Origin: CAMDPA01 sp965223035
Lineage (GTDB): Bacteria; Pseudomonadota; Alphaproteobacteria; Rhizobiales; Hyphomicrobiaceae
Direction: 5' to 3'
Length of the DNA stretch: 64,000 bases
Assembly (NCBI GenBank): GCA_965223035.1
Contig: OZ244980.1
Location: forward strand, 3,038,001 to 3,102,000
The position numbers and the translations under genes were made by a program. Below the pieces are notes generated by a model. That model had not been told where the DNA came from. It was given only the letters and a program-made list of their open reading frames with translations, and made no database searches. This document shows positions 8,830-18,733 of this stretch, one piece after another (position 1 is the stretch's first letter; each line of letters begins with the position of its first letter).

Positions 8830-9566
8830 ACCCATGGCGGCCGATCGCCCGAGCGCGGGATCATGCGGGTTCGGCTGGAGCCGATGATAACCAGGGTCCG
8901 CATGTCGATGCCGGCCACCTCGACCGCGTCGAGAGGGCACACCGCACGCTCCACGTTCACGGTGCCGGCAGCACGTACCCGCGTCACCAGGGTGGCGGCG
9001 GGTTTCACCGCGCGCACGACGTCCAGTGCCCGAACGATCAGGTCGGGACGGGAGCGCGAGGCCGGATTGTAGAGCGCGATCACGAAATCCGCCTCAGCGG
9101 CCGCCGTCAACCGACGCTCGATCGTCGCCCAGGACTTGAGATTGTCCGACAGCGAGATGGCGCAGAAGTCAGCCCCCATGGGCGCGCCCGCATGCGCTGC
9201 CGCGGCCAGCATGGCGGTGACGCCGGGCTCCACGGTGATGTCGAGGTCCGCCCACTCAGGCGCGCCGGACTCGATCGCCTCGAAGACGGCAGCGGCCATC
9301 GCGAACACACCGGGGTCTCCCCCCGAGACCACAGCGACCGAGCGACCCGCCTGGGCCAAGCCAAGCGCAAAGCGCGCGCGCTCAAGCTCTTGGCGGTTGT
9401 CGAATGCGTGCTGTCGCTGCCGGCCGGCGATGGTCGAAACCCGATCGAGATACACCCGATAACCCACCAGATCCGTGGCGTTGCGCAAGGCTTGCTGTGC
9501 CGCCGGCGTGATCAGATCCGGGTCGCCCGGGCCCAAGCCGACGATGACCAAACGCCCCGCCGTCAT
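8808..9566 (-). CDS. cobJ: Precorrin-3B C17-methyltransferase
   Basis: SAM-dependent methylation with ring contraction of precorrin-3B. 252 residues from the ATG at 9566, which overlaps the cobI stop as ATGA, indicating translational coupling. LVIVGLGPGDPDLITPAA is the first SAM loop; VVSGGDPGVFAMA, EPGVTAMLAAAA and ALYNPASRSR are CobJ/CbiH motifs. A longer frame to 9644 only overlaps cobI. It ends in a 22-bp convergent overlap with cobK. Confidence 0.95.
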   Translation of the reverse strand: MTAGRLVIVGLGPGDPDLITPAAQQALRNATDLVGYRVYLDRVSTIAGRQRQHAFDNRQELERARFALGLAQAGRSVAVVSGGDPGVFAMAAAVFEAIESGAPEWADLDITVEPGVTAMLAAAAHAGAPMGADFCAISLSDNLKSWATIERRLTAAAEADFVIALYNPASRSRPDLIVRALDVVRAVKPAATLVTRVRAAGTVNVERAVCPLDAVEVAGIDMRTLVIIGSSRTRMIPRSGDRPPWVYTPRAE

Positions 9567-10336
9567 ATCCGCCTCCCGCACCCCGGCACCAGAACCATCG
9601 AGAAGTAGGGCGCGACGGCGCCATCGCCAGCCCTGTCCTGCCAATCCCGCAAGCGCTCGATCCGCTCGTCGGCCGTCGTCGCCCGCTCCACATAGATGGC
9701 GTCCACCAATCGGCCGGCGGCATCCAGCGCGCGGGTAACCTTGGCCAGGTGCCTGCCAAGCTTCATGATCACCGCCGCATCGGTCGTGCGCAGGCGCTCG
9801 ACCAACGTTGGCTCGCCCAAGGTTCCAGGCAACACTGTGAGAACGTCGTCGCCCCAGGTGATCGGCACGCCGGCCCGTCCCCAGCAGGCAGCCATGCCGG
9901 TCACGCCGGGCACCACCTCGACGTCATGGCGCTCCGCCAAACGCTGCCAGATATGCATAAATGAACCGTAGAAAAACGGGTCGCCCTCGGCCAACAGCCC
10001 GACCGAGCGGCCACGTCGCAAGTGCTCTGCGATCTCATCGGCGGCGTGCTGATAGAGCTGTCGCGTCGCCTCGATGTAGGCCGGGGAGGTCACCGGCGCT
10101 TCGGTGGTGACGGCGTAGGTCAACGCCAATTCTTCCCGCGCTGTCTCGATCAACGGCTCGACGATCCGGCGGGCGATGCTCGTTCGCCCCTGCTTGTGAA
10201 AGTAGGCGAGCACGTCGACTGTGGTGACGAGACCGGCCGCGCGCAACGTTAACAACCGCGGATCGCCCGGCCCGACACCGATGCCATAAAGCGTGCCCGG
10301 CGTTGCCTGTCCGGCGATGCGCTTAAACAGGTTCAT
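9563..10336 (-). CDS. cobI: Precorrin-2 C20-methyltransferase
   Basis: Methylates precorrin-2 at C20, the entry step after uroporphyrinogen methylation. 257 residues; LYGIGVGPGDPRLLTLRA is the SAM loop, and LAEGDPFFYGSFMHI and VVPGVTGMAACW are family motifs. Its start at 10336 overlaps the end of cobH by 4 bases and its stop overlaps cobJ as ATGA, so cobH-I-J are tightly coupled. Confidence 0.95.
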   Translation of the reverse strand: MNLFKRIAGQATPGTLYGIGVGPGDPRLLTLRAAGLVTTVDVLAYFHKQGRTSIARRIVEPLIETAREELALTYAVTTEAPVTSPAYIEATRQLYQHAADEIAEHLRRGRSVGLLAEGDPFFYGSFMHIWQRLAERHDVEVVPGVTGMAACWGRAGVPITWGDDVLTVLPGTLGEPTLVERLRTTDAAVIMKLGRHLAKVTRALDAAGRLVDAIYVERATTADERIERLRDWQDRAGDGAVAPYFSMVLVPGCGRRI

Positions 10337-10965
10337 TCGGCCTCTTGCGCCAGAGCGTTGACGGCCGCCACCGCCATCGCGCTCCCGCCCTTGCGGCCAT
10401 GCACGGTCAAGTAGGGCACCCGACCGTCGCGGCTCAGCGCCTGCTTGGCTTCGGCTGCCCCGACAAAGCCCACCGGCAAACCGATCACTGCTGCCGGCAG
10501 CGGCGCGCCACCATCGAGCAACTCCAGCAATCGGAACAACGCCGTGGGCGCATTGCCGATCGCGACAACGGCACCGGCCAAGCCGGAGCGCCAGAACGCC
10601 AATGCCGCAGCGGAGCGGGTCGTACCCTGGTCGCGAGCCACGCGCGGCACATCGGGATGATCAAGTGTGCAGATCACGTCGTTGGCGGCCGGCAAGCGGG
10701 CCCGTGTGATGCCGTTGGCGACCATCTTTGCGTCACACAGGATTGGCGCCCCCGCCACCAACGCGGCGCGGGCGGAGCGCACAAAATCCGGCGCCATCTC
10801 AACATCGCTAGCCAGTTCGACCATCCCGCACGCATGGATCATGCGCACCACGACCTTTTCTTCAAGGCCATGGAAGCGCGTCAGGTCGGCTTCGGCCCGG
10901 ATGGTGGCAAACGAGCGTCGGTAAATCTCAGCACCATCGCGCAGATAGTCTTGAAGGTCAGGCAT
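10333..10965 (-). CDS. cobH: Precorrin-8X methylmutase
   Basis: Moves the C11 methyl to C12, giving hydrogenobyrinic acid. 210 residues from the ATG at 10965 (MPDLQDYLRDGAEIYRRSF). The catalytic His lies in VVRMIHACGMVE. ILCDAKMVANGITRARLP and GLPVGFVGAAEAK are conserved CobH/CbiC blocks. The start overlaps the stop of cobG by 8 bp; an upstream extension to 11061 lies wholly inside cobG and is rejected. Confidence 0.95.
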   Translation of the reverse strand: MPDLQDYLRDGAEIYRRSFATIRAEADLTRFHGLEEKVVVRMIHACGMVELASDVEMAPDFVRSARAALVAGAPILCDAKMVANGITRARLPAANDVICTLDHPDVPRVARDQGTTRSAAALAFWRSGLAGAVVAIGNAPTALFRLLELLDGGAPLPAAVIGLPVGFVGAAEAKQALSRDGRVPYLTVHGRKGGSAMAVAAVNALAQEAE

Positions 10966-12220
10966 TCGCGCGCACCCTGGCTCGTCCTGCAAGCAACGCT
11001 GGCAGCTCCCGCACTCGGTCTTGGGCAAGATAGCCCATCGGCGCGCCGTCAGCACGCCCATCGACGATCACGTGATAGCCGCCTGGGGCGGCGCGCAATA
11101 CCAGATCGGCGGCCAACGAGCGTGCGCACCCCTTGGCGCAGCCGGATACGTGGATGGTGGCCACGCCGGGCAGCGCGCCGCGCATTCCCGCCAACTGGTG
11201 TGCGGGGCCGCGGGTTTCGCCCCTGGCGGCCGCACAAGCGGGTGCACCTGCACACGCCTCGATGCCGACTGTCGGCGCCCGCGCGGAGACGATGAAGCCA
11301 CGCTCTTCGGCCGCCCGCAGCAAGCTGATCGCCAACCCACGGCCGTTGATCGGCGCATAGATCATGCGCCAGGGCGACAACCGGATTTGGTCGATGCCGG
11401 TGGCCCTGAACAGGGCGGCAAGGCTGGCCAACCGCTTGGCGTCAACGGTGCCGAAGGCCACGCCAATGGCCACCGCAAACGGCTCACCGTCATGCATCAC
11501 GAGCCCCGGACTCGGCGTTGGGCGGGCCGGCATCGTGCCAGTGCGCCGCATGCGCGTAGCCGGCAACGTCGGCGCCGCGGTCCCCCACGCTTCCGGCGCA
11601 GCGCGCAGCGCGGCCTTGGCCCAGGCGAGGGCAGCGTCCACAGCGGCCAACGGATCTGTTATGCTCACCCACCGTGCCCCGGCCGGGTCCGCGATGCCAA
11701 TGTACACGCGCTGGCGATGCCGCGCGTCCAACTGCACCTTCAGCCGAATGTCCGCGCGCACCGCGTCCAGCACCAACTGACCGCCACCATCGACGACGAA
11801 AGAGAACTTGGCCGGCAACCGCGCCAGCTCAGTGTCGTTTTCTAGGGCCAAGCGCAAGCTGCGGGCCAACGCACGGACATCCATCACCTCGGCCGGATCC
11901 CAACCGGCCAGCGGGCTGACGGTGACATTTCGAACCGCACCGGCAGGGGTCGGCAAATCGAGCAGTCCCGCCGCCGATAGCCGCTGCTGGAGCCGCTCGA
12001 GCGTCGATGCTGCGATGCCTCGGATCTGCAAATTGCCCCGCCGCGTCAGCTCCACCACCCCGTTACCGTCTTGATGGGCGGCCTCAGCGACGACCTGCAG
12101 CTGGCGCATCGACAGTTCCGCTGAGCGCGGTTGAATGCGGACCAACAGGCCGTCTCCAGTCGGCATCGGTTGGAGCACGCTTGGGCACCAACCTCGCGGC
12201 GTCATGCTCGGCTCCATCAT
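10958..12220 (-). CDS. cobG: Precorrin-3B synthase
   Basis: Oxygen-dependent Fe-S monooxygenase forming precorrin-3B, the marker of the aerobic pathway. About 420 residues with two nitrite/sulfite-reductase ferredoxin-like repeats; RGNLQIRGI is in the first. The [4Fe-4S] ligands are seen as CAGAPAC and, about 35 residues on, CAKGC. The start at 12220 overlaps the cobN stop as ATGA; the longer frame to 12310 lies inside cobN. It implies that cobalamin is made under oxic conditions. Confidence 0.93.
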   Translation of the reverse strand: MMEPSMTPRGWCPSVLQPMPTGDGLLVRIQPRSAELSMRQLQVVAEAAHQDGNGVVELTRRGNLQIRGIAASTLERLQQRLSAAGLLDLPTPAGAVRNVTVSPLAGWDPAEVMDVRALARSLRLALENDTELARLPAKFSFVVDGGGQLVLDAVRADIRLKVQLDARHRQRVYIGIADPAGARWVSITDPLAAVDAALAWAKAALRAAPEAWGTAAPTLPATRMRRTGTMPARPTPSPGLVMHDGEPFAVAIGVAFGTVDAKRLASLAALFRATGIDQIRLSPWRMIYAPINGRGLAISLLRAAEERGFIVSARAPTVGIEACAGAPACAAARGETRGPAHQLAGMRGALPGVATIHVSGCAKGCARSLAADLVLRAAPGGYHVIVDGRADGAPMGYLAQDRVRELPALLAGRARVRANA

Positions 12221-15200
12221 GTTCGACCCACCTCCGCGTCGGGTGCGCCGACGGTGTCTTTGACCAGAATTTTTAACTCGGCGTGCACGGCATTGCGGCG
12301 CGGCACCCATAACCCGCGCGCCAGCGCGTCCTGCAGGCGCAGCGCGATCGCTCCGGCCGCGGCGGGATTGGCCGCACGCATCGCCTCCGCGGTTTCAGGA
12401 TCGGCGATCAGGGCCGCATGCAGCGCATCGAACAGGCCATGATGGACCGCGTCGGTGGTGGCCGCAAACGCGAACACGGCGTCGACGCCTTGCGCAATTT
12501 CGGCGATGCCACGATGACCGTGCGAGAGCATGCCCGTTATCCATCGCGGATTGGTGAGCCGCCCACGGACCAGCCGCGCGAGCTCCTCCGGCAACGCACG
12601 CGCCACCGGTCGAAACGGTCGCGAGGTATCGAGTTGATAGAGCGCCGGTTGGTTGCCGAGCTGAGCCGCCGCGGCGGCAAAGCCACCGACGTAATCAGCC
12701 ACCCCATCGCCGTCGAGCAGGTCACGCTCGGCATCATCCTGGGGATGGATCAACGCATCCGCGGCCGCGATCCGTTGCGCGAAGGCCTGCGCCGCCGCGA
12801 TCCCGCGCTCGCCGGTATCGTAGGCGTAGTGCCCGGCGGCCAGATAGGCCGCCGCGAGCTCGGCCCGGCTCGACCAATCGCCGTCCAGCACCAAGTCCGC
12901 TACGCCGGCACCATAGGCACCAGGAGCGCCGCCGAACACGCGATGGCTGGCCGCTCCGGCAGGGTCAGCCGCTGCCACCGGGTTCCATTCCGGCGGCTCA
13001 TCGAGCCCCCTCACCAACCGAATCGCTGATACGAACAGCGCGATCTGCGAGGCAAAGATGTCGCGAAACAAGCCAGATACCCGCAGTGTCACATCGATGC
13101 GCGGCCGATCCAGCTTTGCCAGCGGTATCACCTCGACACCCGTCACACGATTGCTGCCAACATCCCAAACCGGTTGCACGCCTAAGAAATAGAGCGCCTG
13201 CCCCAGATCATCACCGCCGGTGCGCAGCACCGCTGAGGCCCACAGGTCGATGAACACGGAGCGAGGATAGTCGCCATGATCCTGAAGGTGGCGTCGGATC
13301 ACCTCCTCGGCGGCCCGAACGCCGATCCGCGCGGCGGTGCGCGTGGGGATCGCGCGGGGATCGGTTGTGGTCAGGTTGCGCCCGGTCGGCAACACGTCGA
13401 GCCGGCCACGGCTGGGCGCACCGGCCGGACCTGGGCGGATTGGGCGCGCGTCGAGCGCGGCCAGTAGCGCTGCACGTTCAGCGCCACCGCACGCAGCGAT
13501 GAGAGGTTCGAGCTGCGCAACGTCGATCGTGGCTCCAGAACCGGAGCTCGCCGCCGCCATCATCTCCGCCAACGCACTTTGCCCCGGCTGCGATGGCGTC
13601 TGGCCGAAAATATGCAATCGATCGCGGATCGCGAGCTCTTTGATATCACAGAGTTGGGCGTCCAGTTTTGCCAGCGCAACGCGCGGCGCCTGATCGACAC
13701 CGACACCGCAGTCATCCGCGAAACCGCTCTGCCGCGCCTGCGCCACCACTTCACGCGCGATCAGCTCTGCGCGTCGTGGATCCGACAGGTCGGCCTCGGC
13801 GAACTCCTCGATCAGTCCCTCCAGTTCGGCCAGCGGACCATGTAGCCCCGCGTCGGTCAAAGGCGGCGTTAGGTGCCCAAGTGTGACCGCGGACAATCGC
13901 CGCTTCGCGGGCAACGCCTCGCCTGGATTGTTGACGATGAATGGATAGATCACCGGCACCGGCCCCAGCACGGCTTCTGGCCAGCACGCCGCTGACAGGG
14001 CCATCGCCTTGCCAGGCAGCCACTCCAACGTGCCGTGCGTGCCGAGATGGACCATCGCGTCGATCCGCTCGCGCTCCCGCAGGCATGCGTACGCGGCCAC
14101 GTAGCTATGCCGCGGCGGAAGCATCGCGTCGTGGTAGGTCTGCTTGCGGTCGCCGACCGCACCCCGGTCCGGCTGCACCAGCACCAACACCTTGCCCGCG
14201 ACAATGCAGGGAAAATGGAATGCGCCGCACGCGCAGGCCGGATCGTCCTCCGGCGCCCCCCACGCCTGGTCGATGGCCGATTGCAGGCTGTCCGGCAACT
14301 GCCCCAGCCAAACCCGGTAGTCGGCCAAGGGCACGTCCAGGGACGTTGACCCGCCGTCGAGCAGGTTCATCACGTCGTCTATGGACAGATCGACGTCTGC
14401 GGTGTCGTAACCAGCCGAACTCAACAGCGCCAAGATGTGCGCTACGCTCGCGGGCGTATCGAGACCAACCGCATACCCAGTGCGGCCTGGCCGTGCAGGA
14501 TAATCGGACAAGACCAGCGCCAGACGCCGCTGATCGCGCGGCTTTGCCGCCAATCGAACCCAAGCCGACGCCAACGCTGCAACGTAGTCAATCCGACACG
14601 GCGCCGGCTGATGGAGCACCGGTGCATATTGCAGCCGGGCATCCAAAGGCACCTCGTGCTTGAACGAGATCGCGCGGGTAAAAAGACGCCCGTCGAGCTC
14701 CGGCAGCACCACGTTCATGGCCAGGTCGGCCGCCGACAGCCCCCTTGTCGAGTCAGCCCAGCCCGGCTGCGACCCGCCGGCGAGCGCGACTTGCAGGATC
14801 ACCCGATCGCAGCCGTCGAGCACCGTCGTATCATCTTCGCGCAGGGCGGAGAATGCGGTGGCGTTGAGCACAATCGCCGGATCAAGCTGATCAACAGCAT
14901 GGCTCAAAGGACCGGCGACGTCGGGATCCTTGAGACTGGTCACCGCCACCGCCGCAACCTGCAATCCGCGCTCGCATAATGCCGCCATCAAAGCACGGAT
15001 CGGCGCATGATCGGCAGCCAGCAGCGCCGAGCGGTAGAACACGATGAGCGCGGTGAGCCGGCCCCCCCCGCGCGCCGTGTGCGCAGCGCAAAGACCTTCG
15101 ATATCGACCGCGTCCCCCGCCTGCGTCATCGCCACGATCGGACCCAACCGACGCGGTGGATCGAGCACATGCTTAGCGCCGAGCGCGTTGGCGGCCACAC

Positions 15201-15663
15201 GCAACACGGTGCGCGCGTTATCGGCACCGCCTTCGCGCAATAGGCCATCGAGCAGGTTCAGCGTATCAGGTGGAACGGTCGATAGCGCTGCCAGACGCGG
15301 ATCCGCACGCGCATCGCCGGGCAGCGCCGCGAACAGCTGCCCCGTGCGCCGCGCCCGCTCCGCAATGCACTCCAGGCCATAGCGCCAGTAATCCAACCCG
15401 CCGAGACAACGCACGATGACAAACCGAGCGCTGCCCACCACGCTGTCGAGATAAAGATCAACCGACATCGGATGTTTCAGCAGCTTCAAGCTGGCCAACC
15501 GCAGACTTGGGAGGGTCTCCGCCTGCGCCGACCAGGCCAATGCCAGGGCGCTCAGATCGCTGTCACTGAACGACAGAATGACCACCTCGGCCGGCGACTG
15601 GCCGAGATCGACGGCGACCTCGGCTTCGTCCAGCGACTGTGATGGCGCGAGGAGGACATGCAC
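12217..15663 (-). CDS. cobN: Cobaltochelatase large subunit
   Basis: 1148 residues. CobN binds hydrogenobyrinic acid a,c-diamide and, with the AAA+ partner CobS-CobT (not in this window), inserts cobalt. Family blocks seen include MVHLGTHGTLEWLPGKA, YPFIVNNPGEALPAKRR, PSRGRLDVLPTGRNL and FIDLWASAVLRTGGDD. The length is slightly short of the usual 1250 or so, mainly at the N-terminus. It starts 7 bp after cobW and overlaps cobG as ATGA. Confidence 0.96.
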   Translation of the reverse strand: MHVLLAPSQSLDEAEVAVDLGQSPAEVVILSFSDSDLSALALAWSAQAETLPSLRLASLKLLKHPMSVDLYLDSVVGSARFVIVRCLGGLDYWRYGLECIAERARRTGQLFAALPGDARADPRLAALSTVPPDTLNLLDGLLREGGADNARTVLRVAANALGAKHVLDPPRRLGPIVAMTQAGDAVDIEGLCAAHTARGGGRLTALIVFYRSALLAADHAPIRALMAALCERGLQVAAVAVTSLKDPDVAGPLSHAVDQLDPAIVLNATAFSALREDDTTVLDGCDRVILQVALAGGSQPGWADSTRGLSAADLAMNVVLPELDGRLFTRAISFKHEVPLDARLQYAPVLHQPAPCRIDYVAALASAWVRLAAKPRDQRRLALVLSDYPARPGRTGYAVGLDTPASVAHILALLSSAGYDTADVDLSIDDVMNLLDGGSTSLDVPLADYRVWLGQLPDSLQSAIDQAWGAPEDDPACACGAFHFPCIVAGKVLVLVQPDRGAVGDRKQTYHDAMLPPRHSYVAAYACLRERERIDAMVHLGTHGTLEWLPGKAMALSAACWPEAVLGPVPVIYPFIVNNPGEALPAKRRLSAVTLGHLTPPLTDAGLHGPLAELEGLIEEFAEADLSDPRRAELIAREVVAQARQSGFADDCGVGVDQAPRVALAKLDAQLCDIKELAIRDRLHIFGQTPSQPGQSALAEMMAAASSGSGATIDVAQLEPLIAACGGAERAALLAALDARPIRPGPAGAPSRGRLDVLPTGRNLTTTDPRAIPTRTAARIGVRAAEEVIRRHLQDHGDYPRSVFIDLWASAVLRTGGDDLGQALYFLGVQPVWDVGSNRVTGVEVIPLAKLDRPRIDVTLRVSGLFRDIFASQIALFVSAIRLVRGLDEPPEWNPVAAADPAGAASHRVFGGAPGAYGAGVADLVLDGDWSSRAELAAAYLAAGHYAYDTGERGIAAAQAFAQRIAAADALIHPQDDAERDLLDGDGVADYVGGFAAAAAQLGNQPALYQLDTSRPFRPVARALPEELARLVRGRLTNPRWITGMLSHGHRGIAEIAQGVDAVFAFAATTDAVHHGLFDALHAALIADPETAEAMRAANPAAAGAIALRLQDALARGLWVPRRNAVHAELKILVKDTVGAPDAEVGRT

Positions 15664-15670
15664 GAGCGCG

Positions 15671-16705
15671 CTAACCTCTGATCATGTCATGCACCGCTTG
15701 CGCATCAAAACCCTTGCGACCGATGGCGACGATGCGCCCTTCGCGCGCCTCTCCGGGCCGCCAAGCGCGATCGTACTGGTGCTGTAGGCGCTGACCGACC
15801 CCTTGCACCAACAGCCGCATCGGCTTGCCCGCGACCGGCACGAAGCCTTTCACCCGCAATACATCATGACTGGCCGTTGCCGCCGCGATGCGCCGCAACA
15901 ACGCGACCGCCGATCGAATTTCCGAGACCTTGACGACGATGCTGTCAAAATCATCGTGATCGTGATCGTCCTCGCCGTCGTGATGGGACGGGCGGCTATC
16001 GAGATCCTGCTCGGCAGCAGCCCCCAGCCCCAGCAGAATGGCCGGATCGAGACGACCGTTCGCAGCCTGCACCACCTTAACCGCCCGCGGGATCGTTGCG
16101 CCGATGCCGGCGGTTACTTTGTGCCTGTCGCCGTCCGCCATCAGGTCGGTCTTGTTGACCACGATCAAGTCTGCGCACAGCAATTGATCTTCATACACCT
16201 CTTCCAGCGGATTATCGTGATCGAGCGCGGCATCGGCCGCCCTTTGCTGGGCGAGCGCTTCTTGATCGCTGGCAAAGCGACCGTCGGCGACGGCCGGGCC
16301 ATCGATCACCGCGATCACGCCATCGACGGTGACACGCGAGGCGATCTCCGGCCAGTTGAAGGCCTGCACCAGTGGCTTCGGCAGCGCCAACCCCGAGGTC
16401 TCAATCAAGATGTGCTCGGGCGGCTCGGCAAGCTCCAACAGCGACGTTAGAGCCGGGATGAAATCGTCGGCGACGGTGCAGCACAAGCAACCGTTCGACA
16501 GTTCGACAATCCGCTCCTCGCTGCAGCTGGCGATGCCGCAGCCACGCAAAATCTCGCCGTCGATTCCGACGTCGCCAAATTCGTTGACCACCACCGCCAG
16601 CCGCCGACCCTGCGCGTGTTCGAGCACGTGGCGGACCAAGGTGGTTTTGCCGGCGCCCAAAAAGCCGGTGACGATGCTGCAGGGGACCTTGGCCAGCGAT
16701 CTCAT
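15671..16705 (-). CDS. cobW: CobW-type GTPase metal chaperone
   Basis: 344 residues of the G3E GTPase family. The P-loop GFLGAGKTTL is near residue 15. The metal-binding motif CLCC lies in SNGCLCCTVADD, and NKTDLM is the base-specificity motif. A His/Asp-rich stretch (HHDGEDDHDHDD, near residue 245) probably binds metal. CobW is thought to supply cobalt to cobaltochelatase, which fits its place directly before cobN. Its start overlaps the upstream DUF1636 gene as ATGA. The C-terminal CobW_C domain is complete. Confidence 0.95.
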   Translation of the reverse strand: MRSLAKVPCSIVTGFLGAGKTTLVRHVLEHAQGRRLAVVVNEFGDVGIDGEILRGCGIASCSEERIVELSNGCLCCTVADDFIPALTSLLELAEPPEHILIETSGLALPKPLVQAFNWPEIASRVTVDGVIAVIDGPAVADGRFASDQEALAQQRAADAALDHDNPLEEVYEDQLLCADLIVVNKTDLMADGDRHKVTAGIGATIPRAVKVVQAANGRLDPAILLGLGAAAEQDLDSRPSHHDGEDDHDHDDFDSIVVKVSEIRSAVALLRRIAAATASHDVLRVKGFVPVAGKPMRLLVQGVGQRLQHQYDRAWRPGEAREGRIVAIGRKGFDAQAVHDMIRG

Positions 16706-17160
16706 GTCGAGCCGTTCTCCTCAACCGATGGTAGGATCGACGTGTCCGGGTTCGTACTCGCGCCAGGAAACGGCGGGATTCGCGCGACCAATCCCCGCCG
16801 TAGCATTTCGGGCCGGCTGCGCCAGGGCACGATGCCGTTGCTGGTTTGCCGGTAGGTCTGCAGGCCCGTGATCAGCGCATCCAGATCGGTATCGACGGGG
16901 ATATCGCCCCACAGGTAGCTCCACCGCGCGCCGCCGCCGGTTACGGCAATGGTCACGGGACGTTTGCACACCGACAGGCAGGCGACGGCTGCAACACAGA
17001 TCTCGTTGGCCAGATCCCGCTGGCCAACCGCTTGCGTCAGCCGTGCGCACAATCGCGCGCCGGGCCGCGGCTCTGTCGCATCGCCTTCCGGTCGACACGT
17101 GGCGCAAACGAACACCGTGATCGGATCGTTACCACTGGCCATCTTGGCGGCTCGGCTCAT
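16702..17160 (-). CDS. DUF1636 Cys-rich small protein of cobalamin clusters
   Basis: About 152 residues. It has a thioredoxin-like-ferredoxin pattern of cysteines (VFVCATCRPEG near the start, then VAACLSVCKRPVTIAV), followed by WSYLWGDI and a Pro-rich tail. This is the DUF1636 family, regularly found beside cobW and cobN. Function is unknown; metal binding or a redox role is a guess from the Cys pattern. Start taken at the ATG at 17160; a TTG at 17172 is possible. Translationally coupled to cobW. Confidence 0.8.
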   Translation of the reverse strand: MSRAAKMASGNDPITVFVCATCRPEGDATEPRPGARLCARLTQAVGQRDLANEICVAAVACLSVCKRPVTIAVTGGGARWSYLWGDIPVDTDLDALITGLQTYRQTSNGIVPWRSRPEMLRRGLVARIPPFPGASTNPDTSILPSVEENGST

Positions 17161-17228
17161 CACCTCAATCAATGCTCGCTGTTTTTAACCGTCGGCGACT
17201 GGTTCGGCGGGACCGCTGACAGGCAGGA

Positions 17229-17897
17229 TCAAGCCACCAGGCCCGTCGCGCCCGCGGCGAAATAAAGGCCGGCCAGCAAGATCACGACGCCGGCCAGGCG
17301 GGGCACCATCCGCGGCAACGCAATCGCCTGCGACAGGATCGCCCGCGTCACCGCATAGGCCGCCAACGCGATCGCGATCTGGATTGCGATCAGTCCGACC
17401 ACGTAGGCACTCAACGGCATCGTCTCCGCACCGATGATCGATTCAGCGAAGGCATAGCCGTGGAACGTTCCGGCCAAGGCGAACAAGGAGCCTTCCACCC
17501 AACGGCTGCCCCCCGCCCGGCTCCAAATGATGGCCAAACCAACCAGCACCACCGATGCGGCGATCAACACTTCGACGCCGGGGATATCGACACCGGCCAG
17601 ATGCAAGCCGAGCCCCGCGCACATGAAGCCGACGAACAAAATCGGCAGGCGGACCCCCAGACCTGCCAGCGCGGCGACGATGCCGATGCCGACCACGAAC
17701 GCCAAATGATCAAGCCCGATGATCGGATGCCCAAGCCCCGACAACAAACCCTGCGCGAAGGTCCGCGGCATCTGACCATCCATCATGTGATGGGCCTGCG
17801 CCGGGGTGGCCAGCAGCGCCAGCCCGATCGCGGCCCCGGTTGCGGCGCACCAGGTTGGGATTGCGCGGGCATCAGTGTTGGTCGGATGATCAGCCAT
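17229..17897 (-). CDS. hupE: HupE/UreJ family membrane protein, probable cobalt transporter
   Basis: 222 residues with an N-terminal signal-like helix ending AQAHH and six to seven hydrophobic segments. The motif HPIIGLDHLAFVVGIGI and the later GTFHGYAFAES are the His-containing signatures of HupE/UreJ. The family carries nickel or cobalt; B12-riboswitch-linked members are usually assigned to cobalt. An AGGGAGAC ribosome-binding site precedes the ATG. It lies second in the riboswitch-headed operon, 115 bp after the cytochrome gene. Confidence 0.88.
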   Translation of the reverse strand: MADHPTNTDARAIPTWCAATGAAIGLALLATPAQAHHMMDGQMPRTFAQGLLSGLGHPIIGLDHLAFVVGIGIVAALAGLGVRLPILFVGFMCAGLGLHLAGVDIPGVEVLIAASVVLVGLAIIWSRAGGSRWVEGSLFALAGTFHGYAFAESIIGAETMPLSAYVVGLIAIQIAIALAAYAVTRAILSQAIALPRMVPRLAGVVILLAGLYFAAGATGLVA

Positions 17898-18012
17898 GTT
17901 CGTGTCTCCCTAACGCCGACAGGCGCATATAGTCCAAGGTTGATGCGATAATCAAAGCGCTAACGCGGGCGATCAGGCAAGCCAGCACTTTCAATGCCGG
18001 CTGCCGACCCGC

Positions 18013-18630
18013 CTACCGCGATCTGCGCCGACGAAATTCCCTATGACAGGCCAAGCATTGGTGACGCACACCGACCAACGCCTCGCTTTCCCCTGAACCA
18101 CCGCCAACGGCCTTGGCCAGCGCCGACGCGGCCCGGTTGAAGCCCGCGACGTGTTTGGCAAAACGCTCCGGGTCCGCCCAAATCACAGCCGACGCCCCTT
18201 TCTTGCCGTCCGGTGCCGGGCTGTTCTCCGCAAACATATTGGCCAGCCCGCCACCGAGCTTGACCAGTTGATCGGCGTCGTTGGCCAGCTGCTGACGGTA
18301 CGGTGCTTGATAGCTGATCACCGCTTCAGCGGAGCGATAGTGCGCCGACAGCGCGCGCATCTGCTGGCGCCGGAGCCGGGTGATGCGCTCGGCACGCGTG
18401 GTCAGAATGAGCGGTCCCGCACGATCGACCACACGGCCCCACGGTCCAGGAACGACGGTCGGCTTAGCCGCGTCCCCCTGCTCAGCATGCGCGCCGCTGC
18501 TCTTGAGGCCTGCCAACGCAAGGCACACCACCCACCCAATGACGGTGCAGCGGATGGCGAACGCAATCGATCCTGACCCCCTTGATTTTGATCGATTGAC
18601 GGCAACCAAATGCAATTGGGCACGCGTCAT
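18013..18630 (-). CDS. Cytochrome c'-like periplasmic protein, first gene after the B12 riboswitch
   Basis: 205 residues. An N-terminal membrane-targeting helix ends near AHAEQ, followed by a mostly helical domain with IWADPERFAKHVAGF. The single heme site CLACHREFR is at the very C-terminus, the arrangement of class II cytochromes c (four-helix cytochrome c'). Start at 18630 is supported by a GGGAGG ribosome-binding site. It is the first gene behind the cobalamin riboswitch, an unusual place; a role in redox or gas binding during oxygen-dependent corrin synthesis is speculation. Confidence 0.8.
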   Translation of the reverse strand: MTRAQLHLVAVNRSKSRGSGSIAFAIRCTVIGWVVCLALAGLKSSGAHAEQGDAAKPTVVPGPWGRVVDRAGPLILTTRAERITRLRRQQMRALSAHYRSAEAVISYQAPYRQQLANDADQLVKLGGGLANMFAENSPAPDGKKGASAVIWADPERFAKHVAGFNRAASALAKAVGGGSGESEALVGVRHQCLACHREFRRRRSR

Positions 18631-18733
18631 CTGCAGCCTCCCGCCGGATGGGACCGATCGATCACCGATCGATCCCTGCCAAGCTGCCTCCGACGGGGCG
18701 CCGGACTCATGATCCGGACGGTTTGCCCAGGCG

